A stretch of 64,000 bases of DNA from Phyllobacterium zundukense (GCF_002764115.1 NZ_CP017940.1:310001-374000); one strand, 5' to 3'; positions 8,400 through 17,552 are shown, numbered from the stretch's first letter. Translations and numbers: made by a program. Notes: a model not told the origin generated them from the letters alone.

Positions 8400-8536
8400 T
8401 CGTCAACGAAAGTTGATCGGGCGAAACGCAACTTTTGCCCTATGTCAACATTACCCATCACAACGCCTAAGTGAGTCGCTTCCTATCGAGGCCGGAAGCG
8501 AATTTGAATTTGCATGACAGGATATCGGTGAACGCT

Positions 8537-9730
8537 ATGACACAGAATCAGCTCAAACAGCGGGACACCCGTATTGATGTTTTCCGGGCTTTGGCGTTGC
8601 TGACGATCTTCGTCAACCATGTTCCGGGTACCGTCTATGAGAATTTGACTCTCAAGAACTTCGGCTTTTCCGATTCTGCTGAAGCTTTTGTGCTGATTTC
8701 CGGCATAGCCGTAGGACTGGCCTATGGCTCCAAGTTTGAGCCTGGCAACCGCTTTCTCATGACGCTCAAGGCTTGGCGGCGGGCAGCAACGCTTTACAGC
8801 ACGCATATTCTGACGACGATCGCGACATTGGCGATTTTCTGTGCCGCGGGCATCTATCTGAAACGGCCCGACTTCATGTCGTTCATCAATATTGGTCCGC
8901 TGATGGACCAGCCAGCAAAGGCGCTTATCGGCCTTGCCACGATGGGCCACCAGCTTGGCTACAACAATATCCTCTCGATGTACGGCGTGCTGCTGCTGAT
9001 GCTGCCGGTCTTTCTCATGATTGCCAGCATCAGTATTTCGGTCATGGTCGTGCTTTCTGGCACCTTGTGGCTGGTGTCCGGTGTGTATCAGATTGCGCCA
9101 CCAAACTATCCGACAGATGGCGTGTGGTTTCTCAATCCGCTGTCGTGGCAGTTCCTGTTCGTCATCGGCATTGCAGGTATAATGCATGTGCGCCGGGGCG
9201 GTAGCATTGCCTTCAACAAGTTTCTGTTTGGACTCTCGGTCGCCTATATCCTGATTGCATTGATCTGGGTGCGTTGGCCGCTGTGGGGTGTTGATACTTC
9301 GCTGGGCCTTCCGATGGTCGTCACCGGTTTCGACAAGACGTTCCTGTCGCTCACCCGCCTCGCTCACGTTCTGGCGCTGGCCTATGTCATTGTCTCGGTT
9401 CCGGCAATTTCCAATTTTGCGCGCACCTCGGTAGACCATCCGCTGGCCATTCTCGGTAAGCATTCCCTCCCGGTTTTCGTCGCGGGTACCATCCTTGCGA
9501 TGGTGGCGCAGGTCGTCAAGGTGATGAATCCCGGCGGCTTGCTGGACGATACGCTGCTGATTGCCAGCGGAATCATGGCGCAATTTGCGCTTGCCTATTA
9601 TCTCGAATGGCTGCCGCGCATCGGTTGGGGCGGCCGCCCGGTCCAACAGACTGCAAAACCAAAGCCCGTCGTCACGGGCAAGCCCGTGGGGGCCAGCATG
9701 AAGCCCGCGACAAGAACAGTCATGTCCTGA
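8537..9730 (+). CDS. opgC: OpgC-family membrane acyltransferase (osmoregulated periplasmic glucan modification)
   Basis: About 397 residues and about ten predicted membrane helices. The N-terminal R-D-x-R-I-D-V-F-R-A-L-A-L-L-T-I-F-V-N-H-x-P-G pattern (RIDVFRALALLTIFVNH) and the following FGFSDSAEAFVLISG are typical of OpgC, which adds succinyl groups to the cyclic or linear beta-glucans of the alphaproteobacterial periplasm. ATG 8537 (MTQNQLKQRD) has GGTGA five bases upstream; a GTG at 8471 would add 22 residues of unlikely sequence. The last 35 residues are basic and Pro-rich, probably a cytoplasmic tail. No opgGH partner lies near, so glucan specificity is inferred from family membership only. 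Confidence 0.8.
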   Translation: MTQNQLKQRDTRIDVFRALALLTIFVNHVPGTVYENLTLKNFGFSDSAEAFVLISGIAVGLAYGSKFEPGNRFLMTLKAWRRAATLYSTHILTTIATLAIFCAAGIYLKRPDFMSFINIGPLMDQPAKALIGLATMGHQLGYNNILSMYGVLLLMLPVFLMIASISISVMVVLSGTLWLVSGVYQIAPPNYPTDGVWFLNPLSWQFLFVIGIAGIMHVRRGGSIAFNKFLFGLSVAYILIALIWVRWPLWGVDTSLGLPMVVTGFDKTFLSLTRLAHVLALAYVIVSVPAISNFARTSVDHPLAILGKHSLPVFVAGTILAMVAQVVKVMNPGGLLDDTLLIASGIMAQFALAYYLEWLPRIGWGGRPVQQTAKPKPVVTGKPVGASMKPATRTVMS

Positions 9731-9867
9731 CCACCACGTTGCCACAGACCAGATTAGCCCGCTCCCGATGATCAGAGCGTGCTTTTCTTTTGCCCTTTCG
9801 AAAAACCGGTAGCCTCGCTTCGCCGGCTTGGTCTAAGCTTCGCCGACTATTGCGTTGGGAGGCGTTG

Positions 9868-11517
9868 ATGGGCAAAATTTTCGATCATGATCTTGAGCGC
9901 AATCCGGCAAACCACCAGCCGTTGACGCCGTTGTCCTATCTCGAGAGGGCGGCGCGCGTCTATCCTACCCGCACGGCGATCATCCACGGGTCGCAGCGCG
10001 TTGATTACGGGACTTTTTACCGCCGGACGCGTCAACTGGCCTCTGCACTTTCCCGGCAAGGTATCGGCAAGGGCGACACGGTCAGCGTCATGCTTTCCAA
10101 TACACCTCCCATGCTGGAAGCACATTTCGGCGTGCCCATGACGAAAGCTGTCTTGCATTCCCTGAATACCCGCCTTGATGCTGCTGTCATTGCCTTCCAG
10201 CTCGATCATGCGGAAACCAAGGTTGCGATTGTCGATACGGAGTTTTCCGGCGTATTTCGCGAGGCGCTCAAGCTTGCCAACGTCAAGCCGACAGTCATTG
10301 ATTTTGTCGATGACCAATATCCGGCCGACGCGCCCTATCCGCAAGGTAAGCCGTTTGGCGACATGGAATACAATGCCTTCGTGGAGGCCGGTGACCCTGA
10401 CTATGCTTGGTCCATGCCCGACGATGAATGGGATGCCATTACGCTCAATTATACGTCCGGTACCACAGGCAATCCGAAAGGGGTTGTCTACCATCATCGT
10501 GGTGCTGCGCTGATGGGCTATGGCAACATCATTGCGTCTGGCATGGCGCGTTATCCGGTCTATTTGTGGACACTGCCGATGTTCCACTGCAACGGCTGGT
10601 GTTTTCCCTGGACGCTGGCACTCCAGTTCGGCACCCATGTCTGTCTTCGCTGGGTAAGAGCCAAGCAGATATATGATGCGATTGCCGATCATGGTGTCAC
10701 GCATCTGTGCGGTGCGCCCATCGTCATGTCGACGCTGATCAATGCGGCCGAGAGCGACAAACGCGCGTTTCCGCAGACGGTGACGTTCAATACGGCCGCC
10801 GCGCCGCCGCCAGAATCGATTCTGGCCGGCATGGCAAATGCCGGGTTTGCCGTCACCCATCTTTATGGTCTTACCGAGACCTACGGACCAGCTGTCGTCA
10901 ATGAGTGGCAGGATGAATGGGACGCGCTTGAAACGTCTTCGCGCACGGCCAAGAAGGCGCGCCAGGGTGTGCGTTATGCCGCGCTGGAGGATCTTGCGGT
11001 TCTCGATCCCGAAACCATGGCGCCTGTACCGGCCGACGGTGAAACAATCGGCGAGGTGATGTTCCGCGGCAATATCGTCATGAAGGGTTACCTCAAGAAC
11101 CGCCAAGCCAGCGACGAGGCATTCGCCGGCGGATGGTTTCACTCCGGCGACCTCGGGGTGATGCATCCGGACGGCTATATCCAGCTCAAGGATCGGTCGA
11201 AGGACATCATTATTTCAGGCGGCGAGAACATTTCGTCCATTGAAGTCGAGGATGCGCTCTACAAGTTCCCGGCTGTCAGTGCCTGCGCCGTTGTTGCGCG
11301 TCCGGATGACAAATGGGGGGAAACGCCACTCGCATTCGTCGAACTGAAGTCGGGGCATCAAGCCAGCGAAGAAGAACTTATCGCCCATTGCCGCACGCTG
11401 CTGGCGCGGTTCAAATGCCCCCGGCATGTGCTGTTCGAGCCGATACCGAAGACATCGACTGGTAAGATCCAGAAGTTCGAATTACGCAAACGCGCCAAGT
11501 TACTTTCTGGCGGATAG
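9868..11517 (+). CDS. Acyl-CoA synthetase, AMP-forming (DmdB/medium-chain type)
   Basis: About 549 residues of the ANL superfamily. It has the AMP-binding P-loop YTSGTTGNPKGV, the adenine-binding YGLTETYGP, and the hinge/C-domain GWFHSGDLGVMHPDGYIQLKDR and KTSTGKIQK with the catalytic lysine. The segment MFHCNGWCFPWTL is characteristic of the group containing methylmercaptopropionate-CoA ligase (DmdB) and short/medium-chain acyl-CoA ligases. ATG 9868 is preceded by GGGAGG and matches the family's start; the longer ORF to 9790 has no such site. It ends 2 bases before the stop of the convergent RidA gene. The acid substrate cannot be named. Confidence 0.9.
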   Translation: MGKIFDHDLERNPANHQPLTPLSYLERAARVYPTRTAIIHGSQRVDYGTFYRRTRQLASALSRQGIGKGDTVSVMLSNTPPMLEAHFGVPMTKAVLHSLNTRLDAAVIAFQLDHAETKVAIVDTEFSGVFREALKLANVKPTVIDFVDDQYPADAPYPQGKPFGDMEYNAFVEAGDPDYAWSMPDDEWDAITLNYTSGTTGNPKGVVYHHRGAALMGYGNIIASGMARYPVYLWTLPMFHCNGWCFPWTLALQFGTHVCLRWVRAKQIYDAIADHGVTHLCGAPIVMSTLINAAESDKRAFPQTVTFNTAAAPPPESILAGMANAGFAVTHLYGLTETYGPAVVNEWQDEWDALETSSRTAKKARQGVRYAALEDLAVLDPETMAPVPADGETIGEVMFRGNIVMKGYLKNRQASDEAFAGGWFHSGDLGVMHPDGYIQLKDRSKDIIISGGENISSIEVEDALYKFPAVSACAVVARPDDKWGETPLAFVELKSGHQASEEELIAHCRTLLARFKCPRHVLFEPIPKTSTGKIQKFELRKRAKLLSGG

Positions 11518-11519
11518 GT

Positions 11520-11906
11520 TTAAGCCGCAGCAATAATTTCAAGCTCGACTAGCCATTCGGCGGACAGGGTTTGAACGACAATGGCCGTGGTCGGAACAAT
11601 ATTTCCCTGCAGCGCCGCAACACGAGCGTTCTGGTTCTCCGTCGCAAAGGCTGCGTCACGCAAATAGCTTGTCACCCTGACGATATTGGCGACCGTCATT
11701 CCGGCCGAGGCGAGGATCGTGCGGATGTTCGCCCAGACCAGCTCCAACTGCTCTGCAACGTTTCTTCCGGCTGCTCCGGTTGCGTCGAGGCCCATCGTGC
11801 CGCTGAGATAGACGATTCGCTCCGGCCTGCTGATTTCCAAAGCGTGAACGTAATCTGGCGTTGCGGCATAAATTCCGTCGACCGGGTTGTGTGTGATACG
11901 CTTCAT
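11520..11906 (-). CDS. RidA family protein (reactive enamine/imine deaminase or relative)
   Basis: About 128 residues from ATG 11906 (MKRITHNPVDG). The YjgF/RidA fold is shown by GIYAATPDYVHAL, the central IVYLSGTMGLDATG and a C-terminal ATENQNARVAALQG. RidA proteins hydrolyse 2-aminoacrylate and related enamines that escape from PLP enzymes. The catalytic arginine of true RidA (R-x-C-V/I-x-V near the C-terminus) is not seen, so it is more likely one of the Rid1-7 subfamilies with another substrate. The gene is divergent from an Lrp/AsnC regulator 83 bases away, a common layout in which the regulator controls the Rid gene in response to an amino acid. Confidence 0.8.
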   Translation of the reverse strand: MKRITHNPVDGIYAATPDYVHALEISRPERIVYLSGTMGLDATGAAGRNVAEQLELVWANIRTILASAGMTVANIVRVTSYLRDAAFATENQNARVAALQGNIVPTTAIVVQTLSAEWLVELEIIAAA

Positions 11907-11989
11907 CGCTTTTCTCGCTCTTAACAAAATTTCCTTCTGCATTACATTGTTATTGCCGAATGAAATTTTGCACCAAGGAAAACTGCACC

Positions 11990-12520
11990 GTGAACGAGGA
12001 AACGAACGGCGTTCGGAGCAAGCGGCCAGCCAATGCCACGCTCGATGGCTTCGACCGAAAGATATTAGGGGCGCTCGTCGAGGAGGCCGGCTTAAGTTAT
12101 GCGAGAATCGGTGAGAGGGTAGGGCTTTCGGCGCCGGCTGTGTTTGAGCGGGTCAAGCGCTTGCGCAGCGCCGGAGTAATAGGTTCGGTTAGCGCGCGTC
12201 TCGATGGCGAATCGGTGGGCAAACCGCTTCTCGCCTTTGTACATGTAGACACGACAGGCTGGGGCAAGAGTGAGCGGCTGATGCGCATGCGCGAATTCCC
12301 GGAGGTGGAGGAAATGCACTCGGTGGCTGGCGATACCGGGATGATCCTCAAGGTGCGCACGCAGGGCCCGCAAGCACTGGAGCACCTGCTCTTGCAGCTT
12401 TATGTGATCCCCGGCGTCACCGCCTCACGCAGCTACGTCGTCCTATCCACCTATCTCGACCGCCCGGTCCAGGCCGATGTCACGCTGGACTGGCCAAAGC
12501 ACCCGTTGCCTGAGGAATGA
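11990..12520 (+). CDS. Lrp/AsnC family transcriptional regulator
   Basis: About 176 residues. An N-terminal winged HTH (DGFDRKILGALVEEAGLSYARIG, in part, then GLSAPAVFERVKRLR) is followed by an AsnC-type ligand-binding RAM domain (about residues 75-155; MHSVAGDTGMILKVRTQ). These regulators oligomerise and respond to amino acids. GTG 11990 with AAGGA about 10 bases upstream is preferred; ATG 11960 lies in frame but has no visible ribosome site. Head-to-head with the RidA-family gene, so that gene is the likely target. Next on the same strand comes the AbcR-like sRNA candidate, a neighbourhood also reported for AbcR in rhizobia. Confidence 0.85.
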   Translation: MNEETNGVRSKRPANATLDGFDRKILGALVEEAGLSYARIGERVGLSAPAVFERVKRLRSAGVIGSVSARLDGESVGKPLLAFVHVDTTGWGKSERLMRMREFPEVEEMHSVAGDTGMILKVRTQGPQALEHLLLQLYVIPGVTASRSYVVLSTYLDRPVQADVTLDWPKHPLPEE

Positions 12521-12591
12521 AGGCAGAGCTGGACCAACGCGAGAGCAGTCTCTTTAACTTGATTGTTGGTGTTAACCAGTTGTTAAGCATT

Positions 12592-12707
12592 ACAATCTAT
12601 AAATTGATCATCCAGTTTTCTGGATTCTTACCAAGTGGTTTGGCCACTTTGTTTGACGCCTCCCTGTTAGACTCCTGAGAGCCGCCCCGTTTTGCGGCTC
12701 TTTTTTT
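12592..12707 (+). ncRNA. AbcR/alpha-r15-like trans-acting sRNA candidate
   Basis: The 380 bases between the Lrp-family gene and rcdA contain no ORF but a compact three-hairpin unit. SL1 is ATCCAG-TTTT-CTGGAT (12610-12625). SL2 is AAGTGG-TTTGG-CCACTT (12633-12649). An unpaired CU-rich stretch with CCTCCC (around 12660) follows, and then a rho-independent terminator, GAGCCGC/GCGGCTC plus seven T (12679-12707). Known AbcR (alpha-r15) sRNAs of Hyphomicrobiales are about 110-120 nt, have this hairpin-hairpin-anti-SD-terminator order, bind Hfq, repress ABC-transporter mRNAs, and often sit next to an lrp-family gene. The 5' end is a guess from length; a weak CTTGAT-17-TGTTAA promoter lies at 12558-12586. 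No tandem second copy was seen. The remaining bases to 12900 hold nothing recognisable except the likely rcdA promoter. Confidence 0.6.
12679..12707 (+). terminator. Strong rho-independent terminator of the AbcR-like RNA
   Basis: GAGCCGC (12679-12685) pairs with GCGGCTC (12694-12700) across an 8-base loop, followed by seven T residues (12701-12707). Confidence 0.85.
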
Positions 12708-12900
12708 ATGTTCATATCTTTCCGTCGACCCTGCCGTTAACCCTTTATTAAGGATAAACTTGCGCTCATGTGAGGATGCAGGCAGGTTGCTGGGGAATAC
12801 TGCCCGCCGACTGTTGTGGTGCCACGCTTGCTGTTCCAGTAAGGGAGCACTGCTTTGGCAAAATTGCGGATCGTGGCAGCGCATTTAGGTAACAGGGCAT

Positions 12901-13434
12901 ATGATGGCTGAACAGGAATTCCACGTGGACAACACGATAAGGCTCGCAGAGCGTATGGTCCGCTCGGAGAGCTTCAATCATCTTTACGATGAAGGCATGA
13001 GCCTCGTGGAAGAAGCCGCATCCTATCTCGATGGCGAGGGCCGAGAGGAGGCGCGGCGGTTGTCGCGTATCGCCGCAACGCTCTATGCAGCCGAGTCGAT
13101 GCGGTTGACAACGCGTCTGATGCAGGTGGCGTCCTGGCTGCTCCTGCAGCGCGCATCACGAAGCGGCGAGATGACGCTGGAGCAGGTGCTTTCCGAGAAA
13201 GCCAAGGTGCGCCTCGATACGGATTCAGCGCCTGAAACCGTAACGGGCTGGGATGAGATTCCGCTTTCCTATTGCGATATTGTGCACCGTTCCTTGCGCT
13301 TGCAGGCTCGCGTCCGGCAGATGGACGATGAGATCTACAATGAAGGTGTCGGCGCCGAGCAGCGACGGATGCTCTCGGCCAATCCGGTTTCGGATCAGAT
13401 CACCCTTCTTGCGACGGCATTCAGCCATCGCTGA
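12901..13434 (+). CDS. rcdA: RcdA family protein (regulator of CtrA degradation, DUF1465)
   Basis: The 177-residue helical protein contains the family core SFNHLYDEGMSLVEEAASYLDG, shown here in part, followed by ESMRLTTRLMQVASWLLLQRA. This is strongly conserved with Caulobacter RcdA. There RcdA is an adaptor that, with CpdR and PopA, delivers the cell-cycle regulator CtrA and other clients to ClpXP. The C-terminal tail is short and polar, as expected. Two adjacent ATGs (12901 and 12904) are possible starts. It lies 100 bases before ruvC on the same strand, where many relatives carry yebC instead. Function in this organism is by homology. Confidence 0.8.
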   Translation: MMAEQEFHVDNTIRLAERMVRSESFNHLYDEGMSLVEEAASYLDGEGREEARRLSRIAATLYAAESMRLTTRLMQVASWLLLQRASRSGEMTLEQVLSEKAKVRLDTDSAPETVTGWDEIPLSYCDIVHRSLRLQARVRQMDDEIYNEGVGAEQRRMLSANPVSDQITLLATAFSHR

Positions 13435-13534
13435 TACCGTTTCTTTGTAAATCCTGCATATAACGCATATATTTGTTTCTCTTTTGTTCACCTTTCTGCT
13501 GTCAACATGTGTGACACATGGATAAGGTCACGGC

Positions 13535-14062
13535 ATGAAAGAAGCGATTCGAATCATCGGTATTGATCCCGGCCTCAGGCGGACCGGGTGGGGCATCATC
13601 GAGACGCTCGGCAACTCCTTGCGCTTCGTGGCGGCCGGTACAATCCTTTCCGACGCCAAACTCGATCTCGCTTCACGCCTTTGTCAATTGCATAACGGTC
13701 TGGCGGCGGTGATCCACCAGTTGGTGCCGCATGAGTCCGCTGTTGAACATACGTTCGTTAACAAGGACGCGACCGCAACGCTGAAACTCGGCCAGGCGCG
13801 TGGCATTGCCTTGCTCGTCCCGGCACTTGCCGGATTGCATGTCGCCGAATACGCGCCAAATGCGGTCAAAAAGGCGGTTATCGGCGTCGGGCATGGCGAG
13901 AAGCAGCAAATCCACATGATGGTGAAGGTGCTGATGCCGAAGGCGACGTTCGATACGGACGATGCTGCCGATGCACTGGCGGTTGCCATCTGTCACGCGC
14001 ATCATCGGCAAAGCGCGATCGGGCGCATCGCGATCGAGCAGAAACTGGCGGCACTCGGATGA
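13535..14062 (+). CDS. ruvC: Holliday junction endonuclease RuvC
   Basis: RuvC resolves Holliday junctions by paired nicks in the RuvABC complex. The 175-residue protein has the RNase H-fold acidic residues: D11 in [14 protein letters not shown] in [10 protein letters not shown], and the C-terminal [15 protein letters not shown]. The stop overlaps the ruvA start by 4 bases (ATGA), so the two are translationally coupled. ruvA and ruvB follow on the same strand, giving the complete resolvasome operon. Confidence 0.97.
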   Translation: MKEAIRIIGIDPGLRRTGWGIIETLGNSLRFVAAGTILSDAKLDLASRLCQLHNGLAAVIHQLVPHESAVEHTFVNKDATATLKLGQARGIALLVPALAGLHVAEYAPNAVKKAVIGVGHGEKQQIHMMVKVLMPKATFDTDDAADALAVAICHAHHRQSAIGRIAIEQKLAALG

Positions 14063-14676
14063 TTGGAAAACTCAAAGGTACTGTTGACGAAATCGGCGAG
14101 GATCATGTGATCGTCGATGTGCATGGTGTTGGCTATGTCGTCTATTGTTCGGCACGGTCCCTATCAAACATGCCTGGACCGGGCGAAGCCGTGGTGCTGC
14201 TCATCGAAACCTATGTACGCGAGGATATGATCCGGCTTTTCGGCTTCGGCACTGCGCTGGAACGTGAATGGTTCCGTCTGTTGCAGAGCGTACAGGGCAT
14301 CGGCGCCAAGGTGGCATTGAGTGTGCTCGGCACGCTGACGCCATCTGATCTCGCCAATGCCATTGCTTTGCGCGATATCGCCATGGTGAGCCGTGCGCCG
14401 GGTGTCGGCAAACGGGTCGCCGAGCGTATCGTTACGGAACTCAAGAACAAAGCGCCCGCCTTTGCTGGTGAAGGAATGGGCACCATCGGGCTCAAGCAGG
14501 AGCTCGGTGAAGGCGTTGCACCCGCGCCTGTTACAGATGCGGTGTCGGCTCTGACCAATCTTGGCTATTCACGCGATCAGGCAGCCAACGCAATTGCCGC
14601 TGCATTGAAGAATGCCGGCGAGGGCGCCGACTCCACGAAGCTTATCCGGCTGGGTCTGAAGGAATTGTCGCGCTAA
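14059..14676 (+). CDS. ruvA: Holliday junction DNA helicase subunit RuvA
   Basis: RuvA binds the four-way junction as a tetramer and loads the RuvB motor. The 205-residue protein shows the N-terminal OB fold ([23 protein letters not shown]), the helix-hairpin-helix region ([37 protein letters not shown]) and a C-terminal domain III ([16 protein letters not shown]) that contacts RuvB. It overlaps ruvC and is followed 40 bases later by ruvB. Confidence 0.97.
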   Translation: MIGKLKGTVDEIGEDHVIVDVHGVGYVVYCSARSLSNMPGPGEAVVLLIETYVREDMIRLFGFGTALEREWFRLLQSVQGIGAKVALSVLGTLTPSDLANAIALRDIAMVSRAPGVGKRVAERIVTELKNKAPAFAGEGMGTIGLKQELGEGVAPAPVTDAVSALTNLGYSRDQAANAIAAALKNAGEGADSTKLIRLGLKELSR

Positions 14677-14716
14677 TGCGGTTGTTTGAAGAGGCGCATT
14701 GTGCGAGGACAGGCGC

Positions 14717-15757
14717 ATGAGCGATGCAAGCCGCCTGATTACACCCGACAAGCGCGGCGAGGATTTCGATACCTCGCTGCGTCCGCAAACACTTGCCGAT
14801 TTCGTCGGTCAGGCTGCAGCGCGCGCCAATCTCAAAGTCTTCATCGAGGCAGCCAAGTCACGCGGCGAAGCTCTCGACCATGTGCTGTTCGTTGGTCCGC
14901 CCGGTCTCGGCAAGACCACGCTGGCGCAGATCATGGCCAAGGAACTTGGCGTCAATTTCCGCTCGACCTCGGGACCTGTGATCGCCAGAGCAGGCGACCT
15001 GGCGGCACTTTTGACCAATCTCGAAGAGAACGACGTCCTGTTCATCGATGAAATCCACCGCCTCAATCCGGCTGTCGAGGAAATTCTCTATCCGGCGATG
15101 GAGGACTACCAGCTCGACCTGATCATTGGCGAAGGCCCTGCCGCGCGTTCAGTGAAGATCGATCTCGCCAAGTTCACCCTCGTTGCCGCCACGACGCGGC
15201 TCGGGCTCTTGACCACGCCATTGCGGGACCGTTTCGGTATTCCAGTCCGGCTCAATTTTTATACTGTAGAAGAACTGGAACACATCGTACGGCGCGGTGC
15301 ACGGATCATGGGCATCGGCATGACCGATGATGGTGCGCTGGAAGTTGCACGCCGCGCCCGCGGAACCCCGCGCATTGCCGGGCGGCTGTTGCGCCGGGTA
15401 CGGGATTTTGCCGTTGTCGATGGCAAGGACAAGATCGATCGTGAGACCGCCGACGCAGCGCTGCTGCGTCTCGAAGTTGATTCGCTTGGGCTAGACCAGC
15501 TTGACCGGCGTTACCTCTCGATGATCGCACATAATTTCGGCGGCGGACCGGTGGGGATCGAGACGATCGCTGCTGGTCTTTCCGAACCGCGTGATGCGAT
15601 CGAGGATATTATCGAACCCTACCTCATCCAGCAGGGTTTTATCCAGCGGACGCCGCGCGGACGTGTTCTGACGGCGAATGCCTGGAAACATCTGGGTCTG
15701 AACGCACCGGCGGAGATTATCCAGCAGCAGATCAACCTGTTTCAGGAAGACGATTGA
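14717..15757 (+). CDS. ruvB: Holliday junction branch-migration motor RuvB
   Basis: An AAA+ ATPase of about 346 residues that drives branch migration. Visible motifs are Walker [12 protein letters not shown], Walker [11 protein letters not shown], sensor 1 LVAATTR, the arginine finger region [11 protein letters not shown], and the C-terminal winged-helix [22 protein letters not shown] 14717 (MSDASRLI) gives the family's length, with GAGGACAGG upstream; a TTG at 14699 is in frame but adds six non-conserved residues. Its stop is 3 bases from the stop of the convergent GH5 gene. Confidence 0.97.
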   Translation: MSDASRLITPDKRGEDFDTSLRPQTLADFVGQAAARANLKVFIEAAKSRGEALDHVLFVGPPGLGKTTLAQIMAKELGVNFRSTSGPVIARAGDLAALLTNLEENDVLFIDEIHRLNPAVEEILYPAMEDYQLDLIIGEGPAARSVKIDLAKFTLVAATTRLGLLTTPLRDRFGIPVRLNFYTVEELEHIVRRGARIMGIGMTDDGALEVARRARGTPRIAGRLLRRVRDFAVVDGKDKIDRETADAALLRLEVDSLGLDQLDRRYLSMIAHNFGGGPVGIETIAAGLSEPRDAIEDIIEPYLIQQGFIQRTPRGRVLTANAWKHLGLNAPAEIIQQQINLFQEDD

Positions 15758-15760
15758 AGT

Positions 15761-17002
15761 TCACTGAGGTTTCAACCCCAGACCTTTGAGAATAACCGGA
15801 TCGAGTACACGCTTGTCGTCATCAAGGGTGATTCCAAAGGCGCCACCCCACGACCAGACCGACCAGGGGAAGCCACGCTTTTCCGCGGCACCGGTCATGT
15901 CTTTCAAATAGGCGGCACGCCAGGTTGAAGGCATGCGAAATTCCTTCCGGTACTCCTGGCGGATCATGCCGAACTCACCGAGAAATATGCGCTCGGGCGG
16001 GATCTCATACTCCTTGCCCCAAGCCTCCGCTTTGTCGAATGGTTCATTCAGCATTGTTAGAACCTGTTCGTAGCTCATTACCCCGCCCGCCATCTCGTTG
16101 AACCCGGTCAATAATTCCTCGCGCCGCTCCTCCGGCGCTTTCGCCTCGATTGTCTGCCGCACAGCTGCAAGTCGCTCCTCGAAGGCTTTCTCGCCCATCA
16201 GATCCGGCGGATAAGGCAAGCCTTCGACATAACTCATCGAGTCGCCCGTCCAGTCAGCGCCCTGATGGGTGAGGACGTAGGGTTCATAGGAGTGGAATGT
16301 CCAGATGACATTGTCGTCGGCAATGCGTTCCGGGTCGATCTTTTCAAGTCCATGAGCGCTGGACCAGCAGCCCCCGGACAAGATCAGTGTATGGTTAGGT
16401 ATCGCCTTGCGTGCCACCGAATGAAGCTGTTCCAGCATGGAAGGCCATTTGGGAAAGAGGGTGGGATCACAATCAACGACAGGCTCGTTGAACGGTTCAA
16501 ACGCGGTGGTTGCGGGATCTGTACGGGCCAGCGCCTGGCCCAGACGTCTCACCACATCCAGATAGCGGGAGAAAAGGTCCTTGTCGGCCAGGACCTGGTT
16601 CGTGCCGACCTTGCGCACATCGCTTGGAATCGAATGAAGATCAACGATCACCTTGAGCCCGGCCTCATGCAACATATCGACCGATCTGAGTGTTTCGGCA
16701 ATCAGCCGGGTGACGCGTTTGTCGGAGGCGTCTTCAAGAAATATAGCGGGGTCGATCGGCATGCGGACAAAATCAAAGCCGGCCTTTCTTATATCCTGCA
16801 GATTGTCGGCGCTGACGCCCTGACGCCACTCGGGAAAATTGGCGAGTACCGCTTCCTCATCCCAGCGCTCGGGGCCGGGCCATGTGGTCCAAAGATCGAG
16901 ACTAAGGCCATGTTTCATCGTGAAGGTCGTGGCCGAAGCCGTCACGGGGCCAGCCATCAGACAGGAGAAACAGAGAAGTGCGCGCAATGAGGGCAGAATC
17001 AA
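15761..17002 (-). CDS. Secreted glycoside hydrolase family 5 enzyme (cellulase-like)
   Basis: About 413 residues. A TTG start at 17002, preceded by AAGGACG, gives a clean signal peptide (MILPSLRALLCFSC... ending TASA). The longer ORF to 17083 would run into the divergent ybgC gene. The mature part is a TIM-barrel GH5: GFDFVRMPIDPA near the N-terminus, the acid/base glutamate in AFEPFNEPVVDCD, the HSYEPY segment and the nucleophile glutamate in FLGEFGM. GH5 enzymes cut beta-1,4-linked glucans, mannans and related polymers, so plant cell wall or the cell's own exopolysaccharide are plausible substrates. It sits alone on the minus strand between ruvB and ybgC-tol, which are usually adjacent in relatives, suggesting insertion. 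Confidence 0.85.
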   Translation of the reverse strand: MILPSLRALLCFSCLMAGPVTASATTFTMKHGLSLDLWTTWPGPERWDEEAVLANFPEWRQGVSADNLQDIRKAGFDFVRMPIDPAIFLEDASDKRVTRLIAETLRSVDMLHEAGLKVIVDLHSIPSDVRKVGTNQVLADKDLFSRYLDVVRRLGQALARTDPATTAFEPFNEPVVDCDPTLFPKWPSMLEQLHSVARKAIPNHTLILSGGCWSSAHGLEKIDPERIADDNVIWTFHSYEPYVLTHQGADWTGDSMSYVEGLPYPPDLMGEKAFEERLAAVRQTIEAKAPEERREELLTGFNEMAGGVMSYEQVLTMLNEPFDKAEAWGKEYEIPPERIFLGEFGMIRQEYRKEFRMPSTWRAAYLKDMTGAAEKRGFPWSVWSWGGAFGITLDDDKRVLDPVILKGLGLKPQ

Positions 17003-17069
17003 TTCTTTCGCGTCCTTCTGGTCGTGGCTCTGGACAAAATGCCCGCCAAGCCTGCAAAAGGGAAGGACC

Positions 17070-17552
17070 ATGAGCGAAAACAACTCTCAATCAACTATCG
17101 CAACCGGACTGGCTGGCGAATTGACGGATGTCGGGCACCGTCTGCTGGCGCGGGTCTATTACGCCGACACGGATTTCTCCGGTATTGTCTATCACGCCCG
17201 CTACCTGGAATTTCTCGAGCGCGGACGCACGGATTATTTGCGCCTGCTTGGTGTACACCATTCGGAGCTTGCGGACGGCAAACTCGGCGAAAGTATTGTC
17301 TGGGTCGTGCGGCGCATGGAGATCGACTTCAAATCAGCAGCGCGGATCGACGACATATTGACGGTGGAGACCCGCACGGCCGAAATTTCCGGGGCACGGG
17401 TGAAAATGGCGCAGGCCATCAAGCGCGGGGATGATCTACTCATCTCAGCTACCGTCGAGGCAGCCATGGTCAATGACGCCGGCCGCCCGCGAAGGTTTCC
17501 GGCAGAGTGGATCAAGCTTTTTAAGCCGCAATCGCAGGATCAGACAATTTAA
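17070..17552 (+). CDS. ybgC: Tol-Pal system-associated acyl-CoA thioesterase YbgC
   Basis: A hot-dog fold thioesterase of 160 residues that hydrolyses short-chain acyl-CoA and is co-conserved with the Tol-Pal genes. The signature YYADTDFSGIVYHARYLEFL carries the catalytic aspartate and tyrosine/histidine cluster. ATG 17070 has GGAAGGA four bases upstream, which is decisive against longer reading frames that begin inside the GH5 gene. It stands 229 bases ahead of tolQ on the same strand. Confidence 0.93.
   Translation: MSENNSQSTIATGLAGELTDVGHRLLARVYYADTDFSGIVYHARYLEFLERGRTDYLRLLGVHHSELADGKLGESIVWVVRRMEIDFKSAARIDDILTVETRTAEISGARVKMAQAIKRGDDLLISATVEAAMVNDAGRPRRFPAEWIKLFKPQSQDQTI

Noticed and set aside
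8483..9847. Long minus-strand ORFs opposite OpgC and the acyl-CoA synthetase
   Set aside because: They are mirror frames of high-GC genes, rich in Arg, His and Gln, without recognisable domains.
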